Assembly: GCA_951230915.1 (NCBI GenBank)
Contig: OX579642.1
Span: 11,594,001-11,658,000 of the forward strand
Direction: 5' to 3'
Source of the DNA: Antitrichia curtipendula
Lineage: Eukaryota; Streptophyta; Bryopsida; Hypnales; Leucodontaceae
DNA length: 64,000 nt
The position numbers were made by a program, and so were the translations under genes. Below the pieces are notes generated by a model. The model searched no databases, was not told the origin of the DNA, and saw only the letters and a program-made list of their open reading frames with translations. Below are positions 34,345 to 46,000 of this stretch, piece after piece; positions within the stretch are counted from its first letter, which is position 1; every line of letters begins with the position of its first letter.

Positions 34345-37300
34345 GTGATATTTATGTTAGTATTATTAGTATTGTGTTTACTATTATGTAACATTTAATG
34401 TTAATTACCTTATTACGTGACGCACTCTATTCCTCATTTAGTTGACAAATAGTGTTCAGGTTTAGGTTCAGTCTGGTAACATTAGTGGTATTCTTGACAT
34501 TTAGTGTAATTTATGTCAACATGAACACTACTAAAAATTACAAATGTTGACAAATAGTGATCATGCTAAAATTTTAGCTGGTAGTGCTACAATTGTAGTG
34601 TTGGTAGTCTTGTTGACATTTAGTCTTGGAGTTTGTAGTTGCAAACACTAAATATCATTATTAGTGTAGTGGTTGCATACAGTACTAGGAAATTCACTCC
34701 CAGAGGTATTTTAGAAAAACAAAGCTACATTACAATTGGCAGGGTTCAACATTTCACACTTTTGGTTGGAGTTTCTGTTCAACCAGAGATCTGAGAAATA
34801 GGTCAAGTCATTAATTCTGACCGTTTTGCAAGTCCATTATTTTAACACCTGGTGGCTTGCAGGAGAATTGGAGCTTGGGTCATGAGGAATTATAGGTACT
34901 GAAAGCTCTCAAGGGCATGCAGCATGATCAATTCAAAGTTTACAAGGGACAACTGCACCTGAAATCTCTTTTTTTTCTCATCTTGTTGGAGATTCGTGTT
35001 GGGAACTGCACAATAGCGGCATTATCATTGGTGCACCTCCTAATAGGTTCAGACCTGGTCTTGGATGATCTTATGCCTCCAAGTGAGATTCTATGCCCTG
35101 GTCACTGAGCATGAGGATTTGCCTGCAAGATCAGTACCGTCGTGTAGGACTTCAAATTCTATTTTAAAAATGCATCTAATCATTTGCTTTGGATATGTAC
35201 AGGAGTGAAGAAGGACCATCTCAATTAGATAGACTGCAGACTGTAGATAAAATAATCTTTAGGATTGTTGCAAGGCCACACGTGTCAAGCTTCAAATTTT
35301 CAAGGTTGGCGGTGGCATAAACTTCAATATTGTGGTTGCTGCGTCTAAGCTTATATCCGACATGTATAGACAAGGAAGCTCAGTTCCAAAGAGCAGAAAA
35401 ATGAGGTAAAAGGATAAATTTCTAATTCACCCTTACGATCCGAACGTATAGTAATTTTTTCAATACAAGGTTCTCTTGGAATCCTTGATTAGACATTGCT
35501 AGCATACAAATATATGAATATGAAATTTGACTCTGTGAACTGTGCAATGAGAAGTATCTAGGGTTATTTTCTTTAAAATAATATAATTATGCATTTGATC
35601 ATGGTTCCAATTATATAATTGTATAAGGTTTTCTTTTTGAATTTTGTTGAGTTAATAGGGGATTTGAGATTTCTCCATTTGAATAAACTATAAATTTTCG
35701 TAGTGTTGAAAATGGGTGTACCCAAAATCTACCTTTAGCTTTCAAAATAGAAGTTGTATGTCTTAGGCAAAAATATGAAGAGTAGGTTTTAGAAATATGT
35801 TGCAATTTGGTGCGATTACTTTAATTATGGCTCTTGCAAAACCATCAACCTTAAACCATCAACCATATATGTTGCAAGATTGTAAAGTATTTAGAAGCTT
35901 TTGTTTGTGATTTTATGTAGTCTATAAATGAAAAATGACCTTTATTTTATATTATTGTAGCAATGGCATATAGCACATTGGGTTTTTTTTAAAAACAATT
36001 ATTGGATGAAGTAGATATAGTCAAGCCTTTAAAGTCACAACCATCAAAATGCAGTTTGATGAGTTCAAATTGAACCTATGAAGTTTAAATGGTTTTCAAA
36101 AAATTACAAAGTCTTGGATTGATCAAAAAAAATTACCACACAAACTAGAAGAGAGAGCATAGATTTCCCAACAAGTTTTATTGAATTTGGACATTAGATG
36201 TAAAAGTTGTAGCACTTTGAATTGGCTTAGATTAGACTATGGGAAGACATTTTTGGTCCCATGGGGGGGCTTAGGGATTAAGGATATGTGACTAAAAAAA
36301 TTTCTTGATAGACATTTGAAAATTTTAGATAACATCAAAAATTAGAAATAATTGTCTTTCACTAAAACATTCAAAAAAATTATTAACCTTTAAAGGACTA
36401 ACAAGCCTACTTTGGAGGTTTTAAAACTTAAAGTAGGCTATACTGACTTCATAATTTGGAATTTTTGCATAAAATCATTTGAATGGATGCTAATCATCAT
36501 AATCTACAATGGAAGCTTTGGTTTACGTCATTTAAAATAAATATTGCAAAAGTTGTAGTTTTTTGTTTTTTTAATTCCAATGTCAAATCACATAGCTAAA
36601 ATATATTGTAAAAAAAGATTAATTAATTGTATTTGATTGTTTAGATTGATACTTGACAAAAAAATTTGAACCACTTAATTCCAAATGAAGAATTTTATAT
36701 TTGAAGAATTAAAATAATTGAAGATTTAAGCCTTGCATTGCATTGCATTTTGAAGCAATTAAGGGTTTCAAAATATTTTAGTCTTTTAGAAATTAAATTT
36801 AGGACAAGTTTTTTTATTTGTCCTTATATTACATGTTACTAATTTATCAAATTCACACTATTTTAAATTAGTGTAGGTTGAAATATTATTGTATTATATT
36901 AATTTCCACCAAAATAAAATTGTATAGTGACACTAATTTTCTAGATGATGCTCCTTCTTCTCACTTACGGGACAAATAAGTGTAGTTGTAAAAGTTATAT
37001 ATTATGTACAATACAAAGTATCCACCTTATTAGATGTGATCATGGGAAGCAAGAGCCCAAGACAAAAATTAGTATTGATACTTTGCATAGTCTTGGTATT
37101 AACCCAAGAAAGACCATAGATAGGCCGTATGTATTTATTATTAGATTCAACATTGTAAACCACAAGATCAATTAAATAGACAAAATCTATAGTTGTAAGA
37201 GTTAAGTCTGCCATGATCTTCTAAAACTGCGTTATGCCTATGTCAAAGAGGTGTTCAAGAAAACAACTCCTCCAAAACAACAAAATATTGTTTGGTATAT

Positions 37301-37997
37301 AGGATTCTAAGTTGACTTCTCATCCATAAAAAGTAACATTGGCTTAGGCCAAAGTGTAAACCCAACTTGAACCATGCCTATCTCTCCACCAATCTTTTTT
37401 TTAAGCTTTTTGAGAAAGTGCCATAATGGCGATCACTTCAAATTTGGTGAAAGCATTGTGTTTCTACATTCATCCATCTTTTGGACCAAAAAATACTTTT
37501 CAATCATTTTTATGCACTTTTTCATCCAAATTTGGCAACTTCATCTACATTTTAAATAGAAATGAGAACTTTTTGGCAAAAACAGATTATTTTTATCTAG
37601 CAAAAAGTAGAATTTTATTTTGAAATGGTGCTATCTGGCCCCATGGTGCCAAAAAAAAAAGGGTTGCTCTCCACCAATCACTACTTTGATAATTCAAGAA
37701 GTCCTTGGGTCTAGATATGGTGTTAACCGATCTAAGCACATCCAAAATGATCATCATTAAAAAAATGTTATATCTACATTCTTGTCTAGACTGAAGACAT
37801 TGATTGTGTGGATGTACAAACTCTGAACATGGAAACCGAATGTTGATTCATGGTACAACTTTCATTAGCATTTTGAAAATTCATAATTTGTTTATACAAT
37901 ATCCAAATAATGTAAGGTAAATTCCATTGGAATCCGTTTCACTTGCCAATGTGGCAAATAAATCTTGTCATATAATAGTAACTACACTTAGCTGTGG
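34345..37997. other. Intergenic with one TTAA-element end
   Basis: AT-rich, no supported gene. At 36,241-36,281 the sequence reads TTTTGGTCCCATGGGGGGGC, TTAGGGA, TTAA, matching the right terminus of the TTAA-flanked family; its left end was not found. The 34,380-34,690 stretch repeats TTGACAAATAGTG- and ACATTTAGT-type words in both orientations. Confidence 0.5.
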
Positions 37998-38585
37998 TTA
38001 ACCCCTAAAGCCCCGCTTGTCTCCTCGGGGGACAATTTGGGTCCGAGTAGGTTCCTGCTGTCTCAATTTGAAGTGAATTTTTTTGAGATTTCTTGAGGTT
38101 GTTTAGCTTTGCAAGAGCTTTGTGAATATATAAATTTTGTTTCAATCGGATTCCGGATGAAAAAGTTATGGCACAATAAGCAAGAAATGGAGATTCTCGG
38201 GCAGCCCAAAAAAAAACACAAAAAGTCAAAATAATTTTCTTTGAATTTTTTTCCTAAAATATTATGTTTTTACCTATACATGAAGCTTCGATTCATTCTA
38301 TTTGGACTAGGAATGAGAAAGTTATGGACAATCTTATTTTTTCGGGCAATTTAAGCATCTTCTTGAAAAAAACTTTTTGTTCAGCTTTGAATGCTATTAT
38401 CCTCTAATCCGTACTGTCAAATTTGATGAAATTTTTACTACATGATCTCAGACAAGTTAAGTACAAGATCCTACCATTAAATTCCAAAAAAAAAAAAAAA
38501 AATTGGTTTCCTTAAGTGAATACAGCAGAAGTTGTAGTTTTGAGTGGTTTTTGGTAGAAATCACCCTCGGGGCTTTAGGGGTTAA
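37998..38585. mobile_element. TTAA-flanked TIR element, complete (580-bp core)
   Basis: TTAA (37,998-38,001), CCCCTAAAGCCCCG at the left end; CGGGGCTTTAGGGG and TTAA (38,582-38,585) at the right. The interior includes GAATGAGAAAGTTATGGACA, also found in the partial copy ending at 41,253, and is distantly similar to the copies at 55.1 and 62.9 kb. Short frames only, no transposase. Confidence 0.83.
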
Positions 38586-40649
38586 TATTGATTATAGGTG
38601 TGCAATCCCTAGTATGTCATGTCATCATCATGTTGGGTTTGTGGTGTCTTGTTGACATAGTCCACGGTGCTCAAGAGTTGCCGCTCTTTTTGTTCCACAC
38701 CATTTCCTTTCATCTACTATAATAGTTGTGCAAATCGTGCATATAGAAATTGAAGTCTCCTTGCAATGTTGTTGTTTTTGAAGTATTCTAACCTTTCTAA
38801 CATGTTTCTCCAAGCAGAGAGATTATTTGGTGGTTGCATCATTAATTATAGAGAATAAAAAATTAGTATTGAAGATAAATACAATCTAATCGCCTTAAAT
38901 TTTCATATATATATAATTAAAATTAAAATTAAAAGACAACATATATTAACAAATGTTGAAATGATATACATATCTTTTAAAATTTTAAAAACATATCAAA
39001 TAAATATTGAAAAATTTCAAATGAAAAACTTGGGATTCCTTGGTTTTGGCCCAAGTATAAACCGCCCTATATCTAACAAGTTCAAGTAGAAAATTGTGAG
39101 CTGGTGTGAAATTGGTAAAACTTTGCTATGGCCTATGGGATTTTGCTAAAGTCGGTTTTGAACCCTCAAGCAATAAAGTAAGTATACCTAGAACCAATGA
39201 AATAAACAAATTAGGACGGTTTCAGTACTAGAGTTAATTGTAAATGTGATGGAATCATGTTTTTTTCCTTAAGAATAAAAAACAACATAAAACTAGAGAT
39301 TAAACTTCTTTTGGGTCCAAAATAGAGCTCTTTTGAATTTTGTACCTAGTTTTTGGCCAACAATGAGAACTCACAAGTGAGCAACATGTGGAACAAGGGA
39401 TTGTAATTCTAGATGAGATTCTTGAGTTTAAAGCTTAATTTAAGACCAAATGGTGCATTCATTGTGAAGACCACATTTCAAAATTATAAACTACAAGTTG
39501 AACCAGTGTACAATGAACTCTATTATATTGCAAAAGTTTTTTTGGAATCTTATAGATAGTCAAAAGGATATTTCAGATTTTTTTAAAGCATTTTTTAAAC
39601 AAATGAGGGATTACCTTTAGTGCAAGGGAAAAATACAAGTACTTGGTCGTGACATGGTCTGGAAAGTTAGCAAGCAAAATAAAATAGCATAAACTACAAG
39701 GGAAAAAATCCCACACTGCCACGCCATGTGAGAACTAAGGTAGTTGAAAGATGAATCCAATCCTAGAGCCAAAGAGAGCCCATCTAGGAGTCCAATTGAT
39801 CATCTCTACAAACATATCATTCTTGCATCATCTCTATCTGAACCCGTTTCTAGTCAACGACCAACAATCACTGGTTTTAGAACAAAGCTTGCAAACCAAC
39901 TCCCACTCTAGACGCCCATAATTAATCACCCTCAATCAGATCTGTTGCAATAATTTGGTCGGTTGTCACCAAACTTCATTAAAAGCAACATCATTGCATT
40001 CAATCTAGAGCTCCCAAAGCATAACAATGCGGAGAGATGCCCAGACACAGCTAATATCGGCAAATTTGCAAGGAATGCAATCTAAAAAGATCCCTTGCTT
40101 CTATGTGAGTGGCCTCCAAATGCCAGAAGCATCTTGGGAAGTTTGAATGCATTTTTTGAACACCACATTAATAATTTATGAATTTTTAAAGTGCTAAAAG
40201 TAAATATTATGTAATAAAACCAACACTCATGAATAATGAAATTTTATTTTAGGCAAGAATATGTAGATGTTGGTTTTGCACATGTGTTGGTTTAGATGAT
40301 ACTTACGTCAGAGGCCCTTCCAACAGCAAGGCCCAATAAAGGCCCTCTACGTTAGTGCAATTTTTTAAACAAACGGACCCTTTGATTCAGGCGGGCATCA
40401 GTGAACTTGCGCCATTGATTATTTTTCAGGGATTTTTCAGGGATTCCAGTGATCTCTTTTGACCCTGAAAGGCTGCAGAGTAAAGGAATAGCTCCTTTGG
40501 ATGACTTCACCTATAGTCTGCAGGATGAAAACTAAATAAATTTCATCCAGTATTTAAAAAAAAGTTAAACTTTGACAGTACATTTTCAGTAAATGATACT
40601 TCAAATTTCGTCATTATGGTACTAGTGACTTTTCTAAAGAAGAAGATGC
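38586..40649. other. Intergenic, no gene seen
   Basis: AT-rich sequence with no supported coding region. Short ATATAT/AATTAAAATT runs lie near 38,906-38,935. No clear inverted-repeat element was found. Confidence 0.5.
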
Positions 40650-40749
40650 TTAATCCAAGGATCACTCTTATAGTGTATTTTGGCCATTTCTTGCTAGTTA
40701 TTTTTAATGTGAATTTTAGCCGTAAAAATGATATTTTTTGAATTTGAGT

Positions 40750-41253
40750 TTAACTAATGAAATCAAGATTATCAAATGAATTTTTAAAGTGCTTAGCTTT
40801 ATGGGAATATAATTTTTATTTCAATCAATGCATGGGAGCAAAAGTTATGCCACCCTAAGTCCAAAAAGTAGTTCGAGGGGCAGTCCAGAAAAAATCACAA
40901 AAATTTGAACTTTTTTCTCGAATATTACATTTTTTATCTACATTTGAAGCTTTGAATCATTCTATTTAGACTAAGGATGGGAAAATTATGGACAATCTTG
41001 TTTTTTGGGCAATCTAAGCATCTTCTTGCAAAAATTTGTTTTCTCCACTTTAAATGCAAATATCTTGCAATCTACAAAGTCAAAGTTTCTGAAATTTCTT
41101 CCATGCATTCTTATACTAATTTAGTACAAGATTCTACTGTTAGATATGTAAAGAAAAAAATAATTTTAAAAGTTTTTTGCTCTTTGCAGTAGAAATGGCA
41201 GTTTTGAGTGGTCTTTGATGGAAAAAAGGCCTTGGGACTTTAGGGGGGGTTAA
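40750..41253. mobile_element. TTAA-flanked element, left-truncated copy
   Basis: Collinear with 38,085-38,585: AAAGTTATG and CAGTCCAGAAAAAATCAC in the left part, ATTATGGACAATCTTGTTTT in the middle, GCAGTTTTGAGTGG near the end. The right terminus is GGGACTTTAGGGGGGG followed by TTAA (41,250-41,253). No left terminus could be identified. Confidence 0.7.
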
Positions 41254-41318
41254 AAACATGGCCAATGCAGCTATGAAAAACACACGTCAACTATATAATG
41301 ATGGGGCTTTAGAAAAAG

Positions 41319-41607
41319 CATACCCCAATGCAACCGGCATGGGTCATTATTTATTCCCGGACCAATCATATTCCATCCCCGGCTCAACATTTTTCGGAAA
41401 TATGAAGAGCCCACAAGGTGGCCCATGACACCCAAAGTCAACAATGTCATACGTTTTCAACCTTGTTTTGCGTGCTAATAAATTAAAGCTTCCTTTTTTC
41501 CATGAAAGGTCTATATTTAATGTAGTATCTCTCTTTTTTATTTATTTTTTATAAGGCAGTAAAGGTTCATCTGAAGTATGGATTCCCGGCTTCGCATTGG
41601 GGTATTT
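41319..41607. mobile_element. Possible TIR element (ATACCCCAATGC ends)
   Basis: ATACCCCAATGCAACCGG at 41,319 has an inverted counterpart CCGGCTTCGCATTGGGGTAT ending near 41,607. Apart from these termini nothing identifies the 290-bp segment, and no target duplication was seen. Confidence 0.5.
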
Positions 41608-43018
41608 TTTTTGAATCAAGAGTGGCCGGAACGGAAAGAGGCCCACTTCAAAATTTAGATACAGTGCCTGTAACGGAGTGCGCATTGGCCATGCTCTAAG
41701 TGTAGTTTCCTCAGCAAACACAGGGAAGGGGCATTTCACCTGGCTCCTTGTGCAGAATTTCAGTTTGTTACAGTGTCTGCGGTACTATTCTTGCAACTTG
41801 GGAGCATCAATCAATTCTGGTCAGAAAGTCGGCAGAGTCTCAGTGCACACAGATTTCCACCAGTCAAACCAAATGGTCCGCTATCACCTCTCGCTAGCTA
41901 ACCGCTGTAGCGAGTCGACAGGAATGCCTACCCTAAAACGCCCTAAACGATAGATCAACTGGCCAAGCCCCTGGGTATTGGTTTGAGAGAATCGTTGACA
42001 AAAACTGGCTTTTGTAATTTCTTGGAATGGCATTAGTGAATCTGCATTAGTGAATCTGGCTTGCCAATCACCGCACGGAGGCTTCAAAGTCATGAAGACA
42101 TTAGAACTTATTCGTTATTCACTTGTGCGTGCCTTGACCGCACAAACTTTGCACAAGAAAGAAGACCCATGCCTTAGATTTCGGAGTCCCCATTTTTTTG
42201 GGCAACCTTCTAGGCAAGTGAAATGAATGTCGGTTAACTTACCCACGCCAGCTTGACTTACACGCTCTGCCTGGTCATTTTTTCATTTTTTTAGTCGTAA
42301 ACACGTATTACGGCAATTTCGTTAAAATGGCGGTATTCCGTATGGCATTTTCAGAGCGGCCACTTTGAACTGCGAAAGTGACATCTAAGAGGGGTGTAGA
42401 TTATAAAAATCTTTGTCTTATATAGACTTCATAAGTCTAGCACTAAAGTACATTTCAAATCGCGCGGTCTGAACTTTGAAAGTAACATCTATGACTGTTG
42501 TAGATTTCAGACATCTAGAAACAATTTAGATTTCAGAAATCTAGGACAGTTGAACATTTCAGAGCGGCCGCTCTGAACTGTGAAAACTGCCAAAGTTACG
42601 GAATTTCGCCATTTTAACGAAATTGACGATAGTAAACAGTCGGTAGATCATTTCTTACAACATCCTGGGGAATGATCATTTCTTGATACAGCTTTGTCTT
42701 AGATCGGGTGGGCTTTTAGATGTGTTCAAGCTCGTTCGAATTCACAGAGTTCACAGAGTTCACAGAGCGATTGGGTGAATTCACAGAGTTCTGACTAGCG
42801 GGCATTGTGAAGTTGTGATCGATTTGCTATCGGATTTTCGGTCTTTTCAATTCATTACACACGGTTCTGTTGCGCAGTCGATCGATCGCTGGTGCATGCT
42901 TCACAGTTCAGTTTGGTACCGACTAGTGACCAGATTCACGTGCACGGAGGAGTAAGTTGAGATTCAAAGTGGTGGATGTATTCAGACACAGTGGAGTCTC
43001 GAGGCCGGAGTGTAAGCC
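41608..43018. promoter_or_regulatory. 5' flank of the lectin gene
   Basis: Less AT-rich than the surrounding spacer. It contains the TIR element at 42,312-42,627 and a short TTCACAGAG tandem repeat at about 42,742-42,790. Sequence from about 42,830 to 43,018 is the likely leader. No clear TATA box was assigned. Confidence 0.4.
42312..42627. mobile_element. TIR element with long inverted ends
   Basis: The left end GGCAATTTCGTTAAAATGGC is matched inverted at the right (GCCATTTTAACGAAATTGAC). Inverse similarity continues inward through the TTCCGTA and CAGAGCGGCC motifs. A degraded single end of the same type occurs near 54,093-54,135 (TTTTGTTAAAATGGTGAAAT). No coding; superfamily not assigned. 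Confidence 0.65.
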
Positions 43019-46000
43019 ATGCGTGTGCTCAGGGGCTGCAAGATGATCAGGTATTGATTCATACCGTACCCACTGCTAATTAAGTTTGTCCAATGTCTTC
43101 TCTTTTGTGTCAGTACTTCAAGAGTTCATGGTTGCACTTCTGGTACTGGTGCTTCGTATCTAGCTGCAGTGAAATTATTGTGCGGAATTTTCCTCCTATA
43201 CGTACTGCTCTTCAGTGTTCATAGCTAGTACTCGGAGGGGTTTTTTTTCGCTCTTAGAAGTGTTTTTAGAACTTGTGTTCATCGCGGAAGGGCGCTCAAC
43301 TCCCGCTTCCCGTTCGTAGGCTTCCGTTGCTTCCGTTCGGTGCGATGGAGAGGAGGTGGGTTGTTGGGAGACTTTCGTTGCTTTCCATTGTGTGCGATTT
43401 CCGTATCCCTGAGTGGAACCCCTCTCACTGGGGTTTCCCCTCCGTATCCTTAGGGCCAACTTACATGTGAGCCCGGTGGGCAAGAAAAGCAATTAGAAGA
43501 CAAGAACAGTGCCACCGATGATCGGTAAGCGTGGAAGGAGGAGAGACAGTTTCATCGATATTGGTGTAGAAAACACTGTAGAAGGAAGTCAACATAAAAA
43601 TGTTTTCTATATTTCGCCCCTGTTGACTCCTCCCACTCACCTATGCATGTAACGAGGCCCTTACTTCATGGAAGGTGTATCCGATACCTTCTGGGATCTC
43701 AATATTTTGGTTGCACGAGATATTTCAGGAGGTGGGCCCTTGCCCTCTCAAACTTCTGGCTTTCTCATTTTAGGGGTCCGGAGGCTTTTTAAATTTTTTT
43801 TTTGGCAATGCCTGACTGGCTGAATCTTTCCATTCTACAGTGACACTGCCTGGGTTATCGGGCAGTCTTTCAATGAAAACGCTGGGCGCGCAGTCCCTGG
43901 ATTAGGGGGAGTCAAAGTGTTTGAATGCATAGTGGTGAAAATTCTTTCCTTGAGATGTTCTTGACTTTTCTATAGCAAAAGATGCAAAATAAACGGATCA
44001 CAAAAAGACGTTCAGCTCATTTCTAATGTATTTTTAGGATTTTTGGCCACTCCTACCTCTTTGCTCTTTATTAGAATTTTAGTCATAGAAGAAGTAGTTT
44101 TTTTTTTAAATTTGAGTTTAACTAATGAAATGAAACTTACTTGGACTAATTTCTACTCCATTTTCAAACTTAAATTTTTCTTTATATAATTCTACATTTT
44201 ATTATAATTTGAATATTGGATTTTAAATTGTGGTCTGTTGATTTTCTAATTTTAAAATGTTATAGAACTTTGGTTCACACCTTGATGTTTTAAACTAAGA
44301 TGAGTAACCAAACCTATTCCCAAACCTTTGAGAAATTCACCTTCTCTTATCAAGAATCATAATTGATTGATTTGTGTTGATATGCCATATTTAACTACTT
44401 CTGGACTTTTGAAAGTCCAGAATTCATATTAGTCATCGGGAGATCTTTCAATTGAGCATCGGGGGATCTATCTAAATCACTGGGAAATCAAAATTTTCAT
44501 CGGGGGATCAATGCAAAACATTAGAAGATCTATACAAGCATCGGGGGATCTCCCGATCTATACAAACATTGGGAGATCCCCCGATGTTTGTGTAGATCGT
44601 GCTTAGTCCAGGATTCATTGAATAGTCCAGAAGTAGTTAAATATGGCATTGATTAGCCTTTTGGAAAAAAAACTCAATGAAAAAAATTATCTAAATTTAA
44701 AAAAAATTCTATGAATATTTGAAGTGAAAGGGTAGTAGATAGCTTTTGTTTTTTTATAGACATGTACTAACTACTACAAACATTATTCAAAAAATAAAAT
44801 TCCCAAGATGAGAATCCATTAATATCTCAAAGGGTGAGTAAACTTCAATCGAGAATCGGGTTATGAACTAGTTGCTTTGGGATCAAAAAATAGGACTCAA
44901 TAATGGGAAGGGGTCAAGAATGGGAAGGGGTCAAGAATAATGGGTTCTACCTTTTAATATATGCCAATGCTAGAAATTGTAGATCTTTTAAGCATATTTT
45001 GTATTTGATATGAGTTTTCTTCACTTTTCTTACTCTTTAAGAAATTCACAAAAGTAATCTGAAAATTTTAGGATTTCTTAAAAACTTGTGATTGCATCTT
45101 TGAAAAGTAAAATGAAATAAAATAAATTGCACTCAAATCTATAGAGAAATGGAGCATCTAAAGTAATGAATTTTTCAAGTTCTTTTCATGCCCTTGCAAG
45201 GTTCATCCTTTAAGAGATAACCTATTGCTAATTGATTAATTCTAGCTCTTGTGTTAATTCACTTCATTTGCAGCTTGCACGCGTACGGAGGCAAGAGCTG
45301 GGTGTTGATTGTCTTCCTTTTGTTGGCGAGTTGTGTGCCTCTAGTGAGGACTACAGACTACTTGAGCTTGGATGCTACTAATTCGGAGCTGATGGTTGGA
45401 GATCGATTGGTTTCGTCCCCCATCCCGTATTTTGAGTTGGGGATCTTTCCAGTCAATTATTCAGGTATTAATACTCCCTTCTATTACCCCGGCGAACTCA
45501 CAATATTGATGCAATTGTTTTCTAATGTGCCATAAGAAGGGAAGTGCTTTTTTTATTGAGTATAATAGATTATAAGGTCATAGTAGGGAAGAAGATATTG
45601 AGAAGAATCTAATGGTATGTAATATTTTATATTAATTGTAAGAGTTCTGGCATTCAGAGGTCATTTCAAAAACTTCTAATAAGAAAATTATGTTGAAAAG
45701 GGGGGAGCAATCAAACCTCCCTAGTTTTTAAAAAAACATTCTATTTTATTATTTTTTAAATTATATTCTTGATAAGAATACTCTTCTAATAATGTCAGTT
45801 ATTCAAAATTGAAGTCATGATTGCATTCATGGCTATGAATCGGTCAAATCCTAAGACATTAAAGTATTTAGGCTTAAGATTTGACTGATTCATGCCTTAA
45901 AATTTGACCAATTGGCATTCATGCCTTAGGATTTGAACGATTTGCATTCATGGCTATGAATTGGTCAAATCCTAAGACAAAAATGTCTAGCCTTGATTTG

